17,897 bases of DNA from Actinomycetes bacterium (GTDB lineage: Bacteria; Actinomycetota; Acidimicrobiia; Acidimicrobiales; Ilumatobacteraceae). Where the stretch lies: positions 1-17,897 of the forward strand of contig JAEZFY010000225.1 in NCBI GenBank assembly GCA_023417265.1. Reading direction: 5' to 3'. Each line of letters begins with the position of its first letter. Position 1 is the first letter of the stretch. Made by a program: the position numbers and the translations under genes. Shown piece after piece: positions 6,931-14,118 of this stretch. The notes under the pieces were generated by a model that saw only the letters and a list, made by a program, of their open reading frames with translations, was not told the origin of the DNA and made no database searches.

Positions 6931-9215
6931 CGGTTCATCCGTCGCGCCGTTCCCGGACCGCCGGGGCGATGCCCGGCCGGGTGCCCTCCAGGGGCGTGTT
7001 GGTGGCCCAACACCATCGGGTTCACCGGGGTCGAGAACCAGCGCTCGACCAAGCGTCGCCCGGCGCCGCCGATCAGGTCGCGGAACACCGGCACCAGCTC
7101 GGTCGGCGGCAGCTCGAGCGCGGCGTGAGCGCGTTCGAGGAACTCGGCACCGATCGCCTGCTCGCCGTCGAGCACGTGCTCCTCGAGGCGTTCCAGCGAG
7201 GCCGCCAGCGACCGCGGGTTCGACGTATCGCGGACGAGCAGGGCGATCGCGAGCTCGCGCTCGACGTCGCTGCGGTGCCGCCGCCGGTAGGCGACGAGGC
7301 TGTCGTTGGCCGCCAACAGGACCTCGATCGCGGTGGCCTCGACCTCGGGCGCCAACGGAGCCGCGGTCGCCACGTCCCAGTCGCGGCACACCGCGTCGAC
7401 GAGGTCGACCACGACGAGACAGCGCTCGAGCCGACGCCCGGTGTCGCCGATCCGCCAGGCCGGCCCGCGCACGGTGCTCTCCTGCCACAGCCCCGCGAGG
7501 GCGGCGAAGTCGGCGAGCACCGCGTCCAGGTCGTCGACGACGGTGAGGTGCTGCTGGAGCATGTCGCGCAGCTCGGCGAGGTGGGCGAGCACGCGGCCTG
7601 AGGTCACCGACAAGAACTCGCGCACCGTCGTGGCCTCGGTCAGCAGCGCCCCGATCTCGCGCGCCACCGCGTCGCCGACGTCCGACAACTCCTCGCGCAG
7701 GGTGTCGACGGTCGGGTGCGGGAACGGTTCGATGACACGCCGCCGGCTCACACCGGCCAACACCTGACGCATGCGGGTCGTCCACGCCCCACCTTCGAGC
7801 GTCAGCAGCCCACGGTCGGCCTCCAGCGCGGCGGTGACGACACGCATCGTGCGCGCCATCGCCTCGGCGCGCTCGGCGGCGCGGTTGGTCCAGTACAGGG
7901 CGTACGCGGCGCGAGTGGGCACGGAGCGGGCGAAGTCGACCTGCGGCAGGCGCGGCCCGATCAGCGGGGCGGTCGTGAGACCGAGCACCCAGACGTCCTT
8001 GGCGGTACACGCGGTGGGGTGCGCCGGGTGGTCGCCGTCGGCGAGCACCCGGCCGATGCCGCCCGGCAACACGTGCGCACGACGCCCGTCGTGGGTGGCG
8101 AACAGGCGCACCACGACACCTGCGGACGCCATCCCGGGGGCCACCGAGCCGGGCGCCAGCGGTGCTCGGGCGAGCGTGCGCTGCGGGTCGGCGAGCATCG
8201 CCAGTTCGCCCGCCGCAGGGGCGACGAAGCGGATCGCCTCGGCGAGGCAGTGCCGCAGATCGGGCGCTTCGATGACGCCCGCCCCGTAGGCGTTGGCGAG
8301 CGTCACCCCGTGCGACCACGCCGCTTGGAGCAGCCCTGGCACGCCCACCGACCCGGCGGGGGCGACCGCCAAGGGATCGAGGTACGGGTCCTCCAGACGG
8401 CGGTACAGGACGTCGACTGGTTCGAGGCCGTCGAGCGTGCGCAGCCACACCCGCTTCTGGCGCACGATCAGATCGGCCCCTTCGACGAGGTTCACGCCGA
8501 GCTGCACGGCGAGGTACGAATGGTCGATGTACGACGGGTGGTCGAGACCGCCCGAGAAGAGCACGATCCGGGGGCTCTCTACCTGCGACCCAGCGGCCAG
8601 CGCCCGCCGCAAGGCAGCCGGAAAGCGGGCCGGGCTGGCGACGTCGGCGCTGCCGATCACGTCCGGCAGGATCCGTGCCTGCACCGACCGGTCGAGCAAC
8701 GCGTACCCCAGACCGGCGGGGGCGTCGGTGAGGTCTTGGACCACCCACCAGCGCCCGTCGACGTCGAGCGCGACGTCGACCGCGTAGGTGGTCAGCCAGC
8801 GTCCCGGTCGGGCCCCGACGGCGTCGACTCGGTAGCGCTCGGTGGCCGCCAGCAGCTCGGCCGGCACGACCCGTTCGGCCACCAGGCGGCGCGGCCCGTA
8901 GAGGTCGGCGAGAACCGCTTCGAGGGCCTCCATCCGCTCGCCCACCGCGCCCCGCAGGAACCCGAACGTGGCCGCGTCGAGCACCACGGGGATCGGGTCG
9001 AGCCGCCACGGCCGGCTCTCCACCGTGGCCGCCCGGCCGTCGGCGCGCACGGGCAGGTCGTGCACCAGGTGCCCGGCGCCTTCCGCGGCGAGCAGCCGGT
9101 CGGCGCGCACCTGGCGGGCCCCGAGCTGGTCGGTGTCGAGCAGCCGGGCGGCCAACGCGGCGTCGGCGAACAGCGCGTCGGTGGCGTTCGCCGTCAGCGC
9201 GTTCACCCGGCCCAA
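6927..9215 (-). CDS. Circularly permuted ATP-grasp/alpha-E fusion protein with a shortened ATP-grasp domain
   Basis: The 762-residue two-domain protein has an ATP-grasp-like part (about 70-410: VLADLYGPRRLVAERVVPAE, LFSGGLDHPSYIDHSYLA, VEGADLIV, VDVLYRRLEDPYLDP, HVLPGGIGRV). An alpha-E domain follows (about 425-740), beginning ARSVPTRAAYALYWTNRAAERAEAMART in two parts. Compared with the stand-alone paralogue in this operon, residues 315-366 replace a stretch about 63 residues longer that holds the VVKPANESGGYG nucleotide-binding loop. DNLRVPSG is also changed to DLTDAPAG. ATP binding is therefore doubtful, and a scaffold or regulatory role is possible. The start is taken as TTG 9215, with AGGG 8 bases upstream; GTG 9206 is an alternative. 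It begins 4 bases after the alpha-E stop. Confidence 0.88.
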   Translation of the reverse strand: MGRVNALTANATDALFADAALAARLLDTDQLGARQVRADRLLAAEGAGHLVHDLPVRADGRAATVESRPWRLDPIPVVLDAATFGFLRGAVGERMEALEAVLADLYGPRRLVAERVVPAELLAATERYRVDAVGARPGRWLTTYAVDVALDVDGRWWVVQDLTDAPAGLGYALLDRSVQARILPDVIGSADVASPARFPAALRRALAAGSQVESPRIVLFSGGLDHPSYIDHSYLAVQLGVNLVEGADLIVRQKRVWLRTLDGLEPVDVLYRRLEDPYLDPLAVAPAGSVGVPGLLQAAWSHGVTLANAYGAGVIEAPDLRHCLAEAIRFVAPAAGELAMLADPQRTLARAPLAPGSVAPGMASAGVVVRLFATHDGRRAHVLPGGIGRVLADGDHPAHPTACTAKDVWVLGLTTAPLIGPRLPQVDFARSVPTRAAYALYWTNRAAERAEAMARTMRVVTAALEADRGLLTLEGGAWTTRMRQVLAGVSRRRVIEPFPHPTVDTLREELSDVGDAVAREIGALLTEATTVREFLSVTSGRVLAHLAELRDMLQQHLTVVDDLDAVLADFAALAGLWQESTVRGPAWRIGDTGRRLERCLVVVDLVDAVCRDWDVATAAPLAPEVEATAIEVLLAANDSLVAYRRRHRSDVERELAIALLVRDTSNPRSLAASLERLEEHVLDGEQAIGAEFLERAHAALELPPTELVPVFRDLIGGAGRRLVERWFSTPVNPMVLGHQHAPGGHPAGHRPGGPGTARRMNR

Positions 9216-9219
9216 TCTG

Positions 9220-10305
9220 TCAGCCCTGGCCGTCGCCGGACAACTGTCCGGCCGCGCCGGCGAGCCCGCCGCTGGTCTGCGCCTGCGATTGCGAGGTGTC
9301 CGCCGGCACGGCCGGACGCAGCGCGGCGCCGACGTACGTGCGCTCGATCTCTTCGGCGAGCTCGGCGATCGCGGCCTGGACGCGCTCCATCGCCAGGTCG
9401 AGGTTGTCGCCCTCGACGACGTCGTGGCCGGTCTCGGCGAGCAGTCCCTGGGCGGCGTCGAGGCGGTCGACGGCGCCGGCCGAGTTGGGCAGGGCTGCCA
9501 ACAGCAGGCGGATCTCGTCGAAGCAGCCCTGCACCGAGCGCGGGAACGCAGCGTGCCTCATCAAGAAGTCGACGACCGCCAGGCCGTCGATCGGCCCGCG
9601 GGTTGCGCGCTGGTACATCTGCAGCGCCGAGACCGAGCGGAGCACGCTCATCCACTGCACCTCGTCGATGACGATGTCCTCGCGGGCCCCGGTCTCACGT
9701 CGGAAGCGCTCGTTGTGCAATGCGTTGGCGGCAGCCACCCCGAGCACACGCGTGGTCATGTCGGCGCGTTCGAGCAGCCGGCCGAGTCGGAGCATGTAGT
9801 ACGCGTCGCCGCGCGTCATGGTCGACTCGAGCACGCCGTCGAGGCGCCGACAGATCTCGATCACGCGGGCGAGGAAGCGGTCGCGAACCGCCCGTTCGAC
9901 GGCCCCCGCGGCGGCGCCGTCGACGTACTGGCTGAGGTGGTTGGCGGCCTGCCAGGCCTCACGCGGCATCACCTCGCGGGTGGCCCGCAGGTTGGCCCGC
10001 GCCGCCGTGACGGTGGCCACGATGCTCGACGGGTTGTGGCGGTCGTTGAGCATGTAGGCGATCACGGGCCGTTCGCCGGTGAGGTCGCCCTCGGGGATCA
10101 CGTAGCCACGCTCCTCGGGTGAGCTGTCGGCGTACTTCGTCGACCCGGTGAGGGCGGCCAGCGGCTCCCAGCTGAGCATCTCGTCCGAGTAGTCGAACAC
10201 GAGGTCGCAGTACGCCCGCACGACCCGGGCGGTGTCCTCGGCGCGCTCGAGGTAGCGCGCCCCCCACAGCAGGCGGTCGGCCGTGCGCGCCAACAGGTAC
10301 GTCAC
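9220..10305 (-). CDS. Alpha-E domain protein
   Basis: The 361-residue, largely alpha-helical protein is of the alpha-E (DUF403) family. The N-terminal signature LLARTADRLLWGARYLERAE is typical (YW.GRYLERAE..AR), as are later helices such as MLRLGRLLERADMTTRVLG. The last 30 residues are low-complexity Gln/Ser/Gly and look disordered. Alpha-E proteins are almost always coded beside circularly permuted ATP-grasp enzymes and are thought to be partners in amide-bond formation; no activity is established. The GTG start at 10305 overlaps the stop of the upstream ATP-grasp gene by 4 bases (GTGA), so translation is probably coupled. A second alpha-E domain is fused in the next gene, so the operon encodes two non-identical copies. 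Confidence 0.92.
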   Translation of the reverse strand: MTYLLARTADRLLWGARYLERAEDTARVVRAYCDLVFDYSDEMLSWEPLAALTGSTKYADSSPEERGYVIPEGDLTGERPVIAYMLNDRHNPSSIVATVTAARANLRATREVMPREAWQAANHLSQYVDGAAAGAVERAVRDRFLARVIEICRRLDGVLESTMTRGDAYYMLRLGRLLERADMTTRVLGVAAANALHNERFRRETGAREDIVIDEVQWMSVLRSVSALQMYQRATRGPIDGLAVVDFLMRHAAFPRSVQGCFDEIRLLLAALPNSAGAVDRLDAAQGLLAETGHDVVEGDNLDLAMERVQAAIAELAEEIERTYVGAALRPAVPADTSQSQAQTSGGLAGAAGQLSGDGQG

Positions 10306-11765
10306 GGCAGGTCGCGTTCGGTCGCGTTCGGGCTGGTGGAGGTCAGGGCGGCGATGATCCAGGTGTCCTTGCTGCCGCCGCCCTGACTGGAGTTGACCAC
10401 CAACGACCCTTTCGGGAGGGCGACCCGGGTGAGCCCGCCGGGTGTGACATAGCTGTACGACCCGGTGAGGATGAACGGGCGCAGGTCGACGTGGCGGGGT
10501 TCGATCCGGCCCGCACCCGCACCCGGCCCCTCGACGAGGGTCGGCACGGTCGACAGCGCCAGGATCGGTTGGGCGACGAACCCGCGCGGGTCGGCCTCGA
10601 TCTTGGCGATCGTGTCGGCGAGCTCGGCCGCCGAGGCGCGATTGCCGATGACGATCCCGTACCCGCCCGACTCGTTGGCCGGCTTGACGACGAGGTCGCC
10701 GATGTTGTCGATCACGAACTTGCGCTCGTCGGCGTACATCGTGCGGTACGTCGGCACGCTCGCCAGCAGTGGCTCCTCGCCGAGGTAGTAGCGGATCATG
10801 TCGGGCACCCAGGCATAGACGACCTTGTCGTCGGCGACGCCCGCACCCGGCGCGTTGGCGAGCGCCACGTTGCCCGCCTTCCATGCCCGCATCAAGCCCG
10901 GAACGCCGAGCATCGAGTCGGGGCGGAACGCGTCGGGATCGAGGAACAGGTCGTCGATCCGGCGGTAGATGACGTGCACGCGCTCGAGCCCGGCGATCGT
11001 CTTCATGTACACGCAGTCGTCGGCGCCGACCACCAGGTCGGCTCCTTCGACGAGGTCGACGCCCATCCGCTCGGCGAGGAAGGAGTGTTCGAAGTAGGCG
11101 GAGTTGAAGATCCCGGGCGTCAGCACGACGACCGTGGGGGAACCGACGCCGTCCGGGGCGAGCGACGTCAGGAGGCGGTTGAGCTCGTCGGTGTAGCCGT
11201 CGACCGGGCGGATCCGCTGGCGTTCGAACAGCTCGGCGAAGGCGCGCTTGGCGACCCCCCGGTTCTCGATGACGTAGCTGACCCCGGACGGCACACGCAG
11301 GTTGTCCTCGAGCACGTACATCGTGCCGTCGTGGTCGCGGACCAGGTCGGTACCGGAGATGTGTGCCCACACACCGAACTTGGGGTGCATGCCGCGGCAT
11401 TGCGGGCGGTAGTTCGCCGAGGCGTCGAGCAGCTCGGCCGGGAACACGCCGTCGGCCACGATCTGCTGCTCGTTGTAGATGTCGTCGATGAACCGGTTGA
11501 GGGCCCACAGTCGCTGCTGCAGGCCGAGCGCGATCTGGTCCCACTCGTCGCCGGAGATCACCCGGGGGATGATGTCGAACGGCCAGGCCCGGTCGATGTT
11601 CTCGCCTTCCGAGTAGATCGTGAAGGTGATCCCCATCGTGGCGATGTCGAGCTCGGCGCGGTGCTGGCGCTCGCGCAGTTCGTCCCCGCCGATCCGCTCG
11701 ATCAGACGCATCAGCGCTGCGGCGACCTCGCGTGGCTGTCCCGAGTCGGTCAGCAGCTCGTCCAT
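10302..11765 (-). CDS. Circularly permuted type 2 ATP-grasp protein, first gene of the operon
   Basis: The 487-residue protein has all blocks of the circularly permuted ATP-grasp family (formerly DUF404/DUF407): FDIIPRVISGDEW (63-75), VLEDNLRVPSG (151-161), LTPGIFNSAYFEHSFLAE (215-232), VIYRRIDDLFLDP (265-277), VVKPANESGGYG (359-370, Lys361 likely contacting ATP phosphates) and SSQGGGSKDTWI (459-470). It is predicted to activate a carboxylate with ATP and join it to an amine; the substrates are unknown. ATG 11765 is preceded by TAACCT 9 bases upstream and no Shine-Dalgarno sequence, so the transcript is probably leaderless or nearly so. A GTTCAC direct repeat lies 55 bases upstream and may control the operon. 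Confidence 0.94.
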   Translation of the reverse strand: MDELLTDSGQPREVAAALMRLIERIGGDELRERQHRAELDIATMGITFTIYSEGENIDRAWPFDIIPRVISGDEWDQIALGLQQRLWALNRFIDDIYNEQQIVADGVFPAELLDASANYRPQCRGMHPKFGVWAHISGTDLVRDHDGTMYVLEDNLRVPSGVSYVIENRGVAKRAFAELFERQRIRPVDGYTDELNRLLTSLAPDGVGSPTVVVLTPGIFNSAYFEHSFLAERMGVDLVEGADLVVGADDCVYMKTIAGLERVHVIYRRIDDLFLDPDAFRPDSMLGVPGLMRAWKAGNVALANAPGAGVADDKVVYAWVPDMIRYYLGEEPLLASVPTYRTMYADERKFVIDNIGDLVVKPANESGGYGIVIGNRASAAELADTIAKIEADPRGFVAQPILALSTVPTLVEGPGAGAGRIEPRHVDLRPFILTGSYSYVTPGGLTRVALPKGSLVVNSSQGGGSKDTWIIAALTSTSPNATERDLP

Positions 11766-11774
11766 CCGGCGCCG

Positions 11775-11780
11775 AGGTTA
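11775..11780 (-). promoter_or_regulatory. Candidate -10 element of the ATP-grasp operon
   Basis: On the minus strand TAACCT ends 9 bases before the ATG at 11765, which would give a leader of about 2-3 bases. No recognisable -35 exists at the usual distance, which would suit an activator-dependent promoter. Confidence 0.35.
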
Positions 11781-11819
11781 CGACACCCACCGGCCCGGCC
11801 GGGGCGGCGGAGCGGCGCT

Positions 11820-11841
11820 GTTCACACGCGGTTCACGACCC
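11820..11841 (+). promoter_or_regulatory. PHO-box-like direct repeat upstream of the ATP-grasp operon
   Basis: Two 11-base units, GTTCACACGCG and GTTCACGACCC, lie head to tail. The geometry (conserved GTTCAC, 11-base period) is that of Streptomyces PhoP boxes. The site overlaps the stop codon of the MFS gene and starts 39 bases upstream of the operon's candidate -10, reading opposite to the operon. A near copy lies at 17880-17897. The assignment to PhoP is by resemblance only. Confidence 0.4.
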
Positions 11842-13143
11842 TCCGGCCACCGCCACCGGCACGCCACCGCCGGTGACGGCGCCGGCGGGGACCGCGCGCA
11901 GGGCCGGGCGCACCGACGAGCGGGCGAGCCACAGTGCCAAGCCGGCGAGCGCCACGCCGGCGGCGAGCACCACCAGGGCGGCGCCGCGGTCGCGCCCCGA
12001 CCCGATCACGCCACCCAGCGAGCCGCTCAGCGGACCGCCCATCAGGGGCGCGCCGACGTGACCGATCAGAACACCCGAGATCGCCGACGCGAACGGGTAC
12101 AGCGCCCCACCGATCGCCCCGCGCAACCCGAACACGCGGCCGTGCAGCTCGGCCGGGACGCGCTCGTGGAACACCGTCGCCGAGGCCGCGTTGACGGCCG
12201 GGACGAGCGATACGGCAAGCATTCCGCCGGCGATCACGAACAGCAGGTGCGGCCGGGCGGCGACCACCACGCACCCCGCGCTCATCGCGGCCAGACCGAT
12301 CGCGAACGTCGCCACCCGGTCGTCGCCCACGCCGCGGACGCCGGCCCCGATCGACCCGGCCACCAGGGCCAGGCCGATCGCGCCGATCGGCAGGCCGGCC
12401 CGCTCGGCACCCCCGATCTGGGTCGCCAGGGTGAGCACGCCGACGTTGAACAGCGCCAGCGTGGCGTTGACCATCGCCCCCGCCGCGAGCAGCGTCCGCA
12501 ACGGGCGGCCCGGCCCGGCCAGCCAGGCGAGCGCCGGGCCCCAGCCGGCGTCCACCCGGTCCGCTCCGACGGCACGCGGCGGTTCGTCGAAGCGCACAGC
12601 GGCGACGGTGGTGACCGCGACGGCGAAGCTGACGAGGTCGACGATCAGGACGACGGTCATGCCCCACCACGCCACCAGCGGGGCGGCGACCAACGGACCG
12701 AGCACGATCCCGACGGCGGGGCCGAGTTGGACGAGGCCGTTGGCCCGGCCGAGCTGTTCGGGCGGCACGAGGAGCGGCACGGCGGCCGCCGCGGCGGGTG
12801 CCTGGAACGCCGACCCGGTGCCGCTCAGCACCGCCGCCAGGGCGAGCTGCCACACCGCCAGGCGACCGGCGAGGGCGAGCGGAAGCAGCACCGCCGGACC
12901 GAGCGCAGCAACCGCGTCGCCGGCGATCATCATCGTTCGCCGCGGCAGCCGGTCGACGATCGTCATCAGCGGGGCGGCGACCACCTGGGGCAGCGTGGCG
13001 AGCGCGGTGAGGATGCCGAGCCACACCGCGCTGCCGGTCTCGAGGAAGACGTACACGGCCGTGCCGATCCCGCTGACCTGGCTTCCGATCGCCGACACGG
13101 TCTGACCCGACCACACCACATAGAACTGCTTCACGAAGCTCAT
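11833..13143 (-). CDS. MFS transporter, drug/siderophore-exporter type
   Basis: The 436-residue membrane protein has about 12 hydrophobic helices. The MFS motif-A-like loop between helices 2 and 3 is DRLPRR (64-69). The N-terminus (FYVVWSGQTVSAIGSQVSG) and VFHERVPAELHGRVFGLRGA match the MFS_3/EntS-like group of exporters. Substrate is unknown. The gene is divergent from a winged-helix regulator across an 88-base region packed with ATTCA/TGAAT sites, an arrangement typical of a repressor controlling its own exporter. ATG 13143 has no Shine-Dalgarno sequence; CAGTCT ends 6 bases upstream, suggesting a leaderless transcript. One half-site overlaps this hexamer and another the start codon, so repressor binding should block transcription. 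Confidence 0.9.
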   Translation of the reverse strand: MSFVKQFYVVWSGQTVSAIGSQVSGIGTAVYVFLETGSAVWLGILTALATLPQVVAAPLMTIVDRLPRRTMMIAGDAVAALGPAVLLPLALAGRLAVWQLALAAVLSGTGSAFQAPAAAAAVPLLVPPEQLGRANGLVQLGPAVGIVLGPLVAAPLVAWWGMTVVLIVDLVSFAVAVTTVAAVRFDEPPRAVGADRVDAGWGPALAWLAGPGRPLRTLLAAGAMVNATLALFNVGVLTLATQIGGAERAGLPIGAIGLALVAGSIGAGVRGVGDDRVATFAIGLAAMSAGCVVVAARPHLLFVIAGGMLAVSLVPAVNAASATVFHERVPAELHGRVFGLRGAIGGALYPFASAISGVLIGHVGAPLMGGPLSGSLGGVIGSGRDRGAALVVLAAGVALAGLALWLARSSVRPALRAVPAGAVTGGGVPVAVAGGS

Positions 13144-13202
13144 TCAAGCAGACTGAATGATCTGATTCAAGATGTATGAATGAATATTCATCGGGGCTGA
13201 AT
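13142..13202. repeat. Array of seven ATTCA/TGAAT half-sites between the MFS and regulator genes
   Basis: The pentamer or its complement begins at 13142, 13154, 13165, 13177, 13181, 13186 and 13198, so most steps are 11-12 bases, about one helical turn. It includes a perfect 12-base palindrome, ATGAATATTCAT, at 13180-13191. The stretch is strikingly AT-rich for this genome. Outer sites overlap the start of the MFS gene and the region expected for the regulator's -35. It is probably the operator of the adjacent winged-helix protein. Confidence 0.7.
13150..13155 (-). promoter_or_regulatory. Candidate -10 element (leaderless) for the MFS gene
   Basis: On the minus strand CAGTCT keeps A2 and T6 and ends 6 bases before ATG 13143. 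It overlaps the TGAAT half-site at 13154. Confidence 0.35.
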
Positions 13203-13219
13203 CACCGACGTCGACGCGG

Positions 13220-13225
13220 TACGCT
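13220..13225 (+). promoter_or_regulatory. Candidate -10 element (leaderless) for the winged-helix regulator
   Basis: TACGCT fits TANNNT and ends 6 bases before ATG 13232, with no Shine-Dalgarno sequence. With a 17-base spacer the -35 would be CTGAAT at 13197-13202, which contains the last TGAAT half-site, so autorepression is plausible. Confidence 0.5.
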
Positions 13226-13231
13226 CGGGTC

Positions 13232-13825
13232 ATGACCGATTGGCAACCGACCGGGGCCGGAGAACCCGCCGACGAACTCGAGTTCGACGACCTCGATCTG
13301 CTCGCCGATCTCACCCACCCCGTCCGCGGGGCGATCTTCCGGTGGCTGCGCACGCCGCACTCGGCCGCCGAACTGGCGGCCCGGCTCGACGTCCCGGTGA
13401 CCCGCCTGTACCACCACCTCAATCGGCTCGAGCAGGCAGGGTTGATTCGCGTCGTGGCGACGCGGCGAGTGGGCGCAGTCACCGAGCGCCGCTACCAGGT
13501 GGTGGCGCGGTTCTTCCGCCTCGCCGACGATCGCTTCGAGGAGTACGACCCGCGCGAGCTGGCGGCAGCGATAGGGGCGATGTTCGACGTCGCCAAGCTG
13601 CGCCTGCAACGCGAGATCGAACTCGGCAGCTTCCGCAACGGCCCCGCCGAGAACGAAGCCCTGCTGGCCTTTCAGGAGTTGTCGCTCGAGCCGGCCCAGG
13701 CCGAGCGCTTCGTTGCCCGGCTGCGCGAACTCGCCCACGAGTTCGCCCACGGCGACGAGGGCGCCCGCCCCGACGAGCCGCCGCGCCTGGCGGTGTTCAT
13801 CGCCGCCCACCCGATGACGCCCTGA
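13232..13825 (+). CDS. Winged-helix transcriptional regulator, ArsR-like (HTH_20 type)
   Basis: The 197-residue cytoplasmic DNA-binding protein has a winged helix at about 26-90: LTHPVRGAIFRWLRTPHSAAELA is followed by recognition helix VPVTRLYHHLNRLEQAGL (54-71) and a wing with TRRVGAVTERRYQV. The remaining 100 residues are charged, helical and probably a dimerisation or effector domain. No metal-binding Cys motif is visible, so classic ArsR metal sensing is unlikely. The layout suggests a local repressor of the divergent exporter and of itself, acting on the ATTCA array. ATG 13232 is chosen because TACGCT ends 6 bases upstream and no earlier in-frame start is needed. Confidence 0.88.
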   Translation: MTDWQPTGAGEPADELEFDDLDLLADLTHPVRGAIFRWLRTPHSAAELAARLDVPVTRLYHHLNRLEQAGLIRVVATRRVGAVTERRYQVVARFFRLADDRFEEYDPRELAAAIGAMFDVAKLRLQREIELGSFRNGPAENEALLAFQELSLEPAQAERFVARLRELAHEFAHGDEGARPDEPPRLAVFIAAHPMTP

Positions 13826-13852
13826 CGGCGCCAGGCCGCAAGAAATTCTCGC

Positions 13853-13928
13853 GACATCACCTTGACATCACGACGATGTCACGTCATAGTGTCACTACGA
13901 CATCACCATGACATCGCTGCGACACTGC
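13853..13928. repeat. GACATCAC-like units on an 11-base period around a promoter
   Basis: Units begin at 13853, 13864 and 13875 (11 bases apart), then after 13 bases at 13888, 13899, 13910 and 13921 (again 11 apart). GACATCAC is exact at 13853, 13864 and 13899; the other units diverge. A perfect inverted repeat TGACATC-5-GATGTCA spans 13863-13881. The array covers the -35, spacer, -10 and start of the leader of the following operon. It probably binds a repeat-reading repressor such as the operon's own ribbon-helix-helix protein. Confidence 0.65.
13862..13890 (+). promoter_or_regulatory. Sigma-70-type promoter of the RHH/DUF4097 operon
   Basis: A perfect -35 TTGACA (13862-13867), a 17-base spacer and -10 CATAGT (13885-13890, 4 of 6 matches to TATAAT) make this the best consensus promoter in the window. 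Transcription should start near 13897, leaving about 50 bases of leader with a Shine-Dalgarno sequence at 13938-13943. Confidence 0.65.
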
Positions 13929-13948
13929 GATCCCGACGAGAGGCCGCC

Positions 13949-14104
13949 ATGTACCCCATCGATCCCTTCCACGCCGACCCCGAGAGCTTCTTGCGCCTGC
14001 ACGCCAGCGAACGCGATCGCCTGATGCGCCGGCGCCGCCCGGCGGCGCGCATACTTGCCCGCCGGCGCGCACCGCGCCGCGCCGCCACCGACGGCTGGCG
14101 TTGA
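13949..14104 (+). CDS. Arginine-rich 51-residue protein, first gene of the RHH/DUF4097 operon
   Basis: ATG 13949 follows GAGAGG (13938-13943) with 5-base spacing and a consensus promoter, good evidence that it is translated. The product starts MYPIDPFHADPESFLRLHASERDRL and then becomes almost entirely Arg/Ala (RLMRRRRPAARILARRRAPRR). It has no recognised domain, membrane segment or cysteine. The first half may form a short helix; the tail could bind nucleic acid or acidic surfaces. The stop is 14 bases before the start of the RHH gene. Function is unknown; a regulatory leader role is an alternative. Confidence 0.6.
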   Translation: MYPIDPFHADPESFLRLHASERDRLMRRRRPAARILARRRAPRRAATDGWR

Positions 14105-14118
14105 CACCCGGAGCGACG

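Noticed and set aside
6931..9009. Open frame that would fuse 693 residues to the transglutaminase
   Set aside because: It is the out-of-frame shadow of the ATP-grasp/alpha-E fusion gene, common in high-GC DNA; the GTG at 6930 fits the family start.
7716..9671. 651-residue plus-strand open frame opposite the ATP-grasp/alpha-E genes
   Set aside because: Composition is Arg/Gly/His/Asp-rich with no domain, and the minus strand carries clear conserved families.
10306..11790. Frame continuing upstream from the alpha-E gene
   Set aside because: It lies over the true ATP-grasp frame and reads as Arg/Ala-rich shadow; GTG 10305 begins the alpha-E signature.
11790..11802. CCGGCC-C-GGCCGG palindrome near the ATP-grasp start
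   Set aside because: A one-base loop and pure G/C make it expected background in this genome; no T-run or positional meaning.
11620..13179. 519-residue plus-strand open frame opposite the MFS gene
   Set aside because: It is highly charged shadow translation; the minus strand encodes a well-formed 12-helix transporter.
13823..13837. Possible terminator after the winged-helix regulator (CCTG...CAGG)
   Set aside because: The stem is 4 pairs with a mismatch and no usable loop or T-run.
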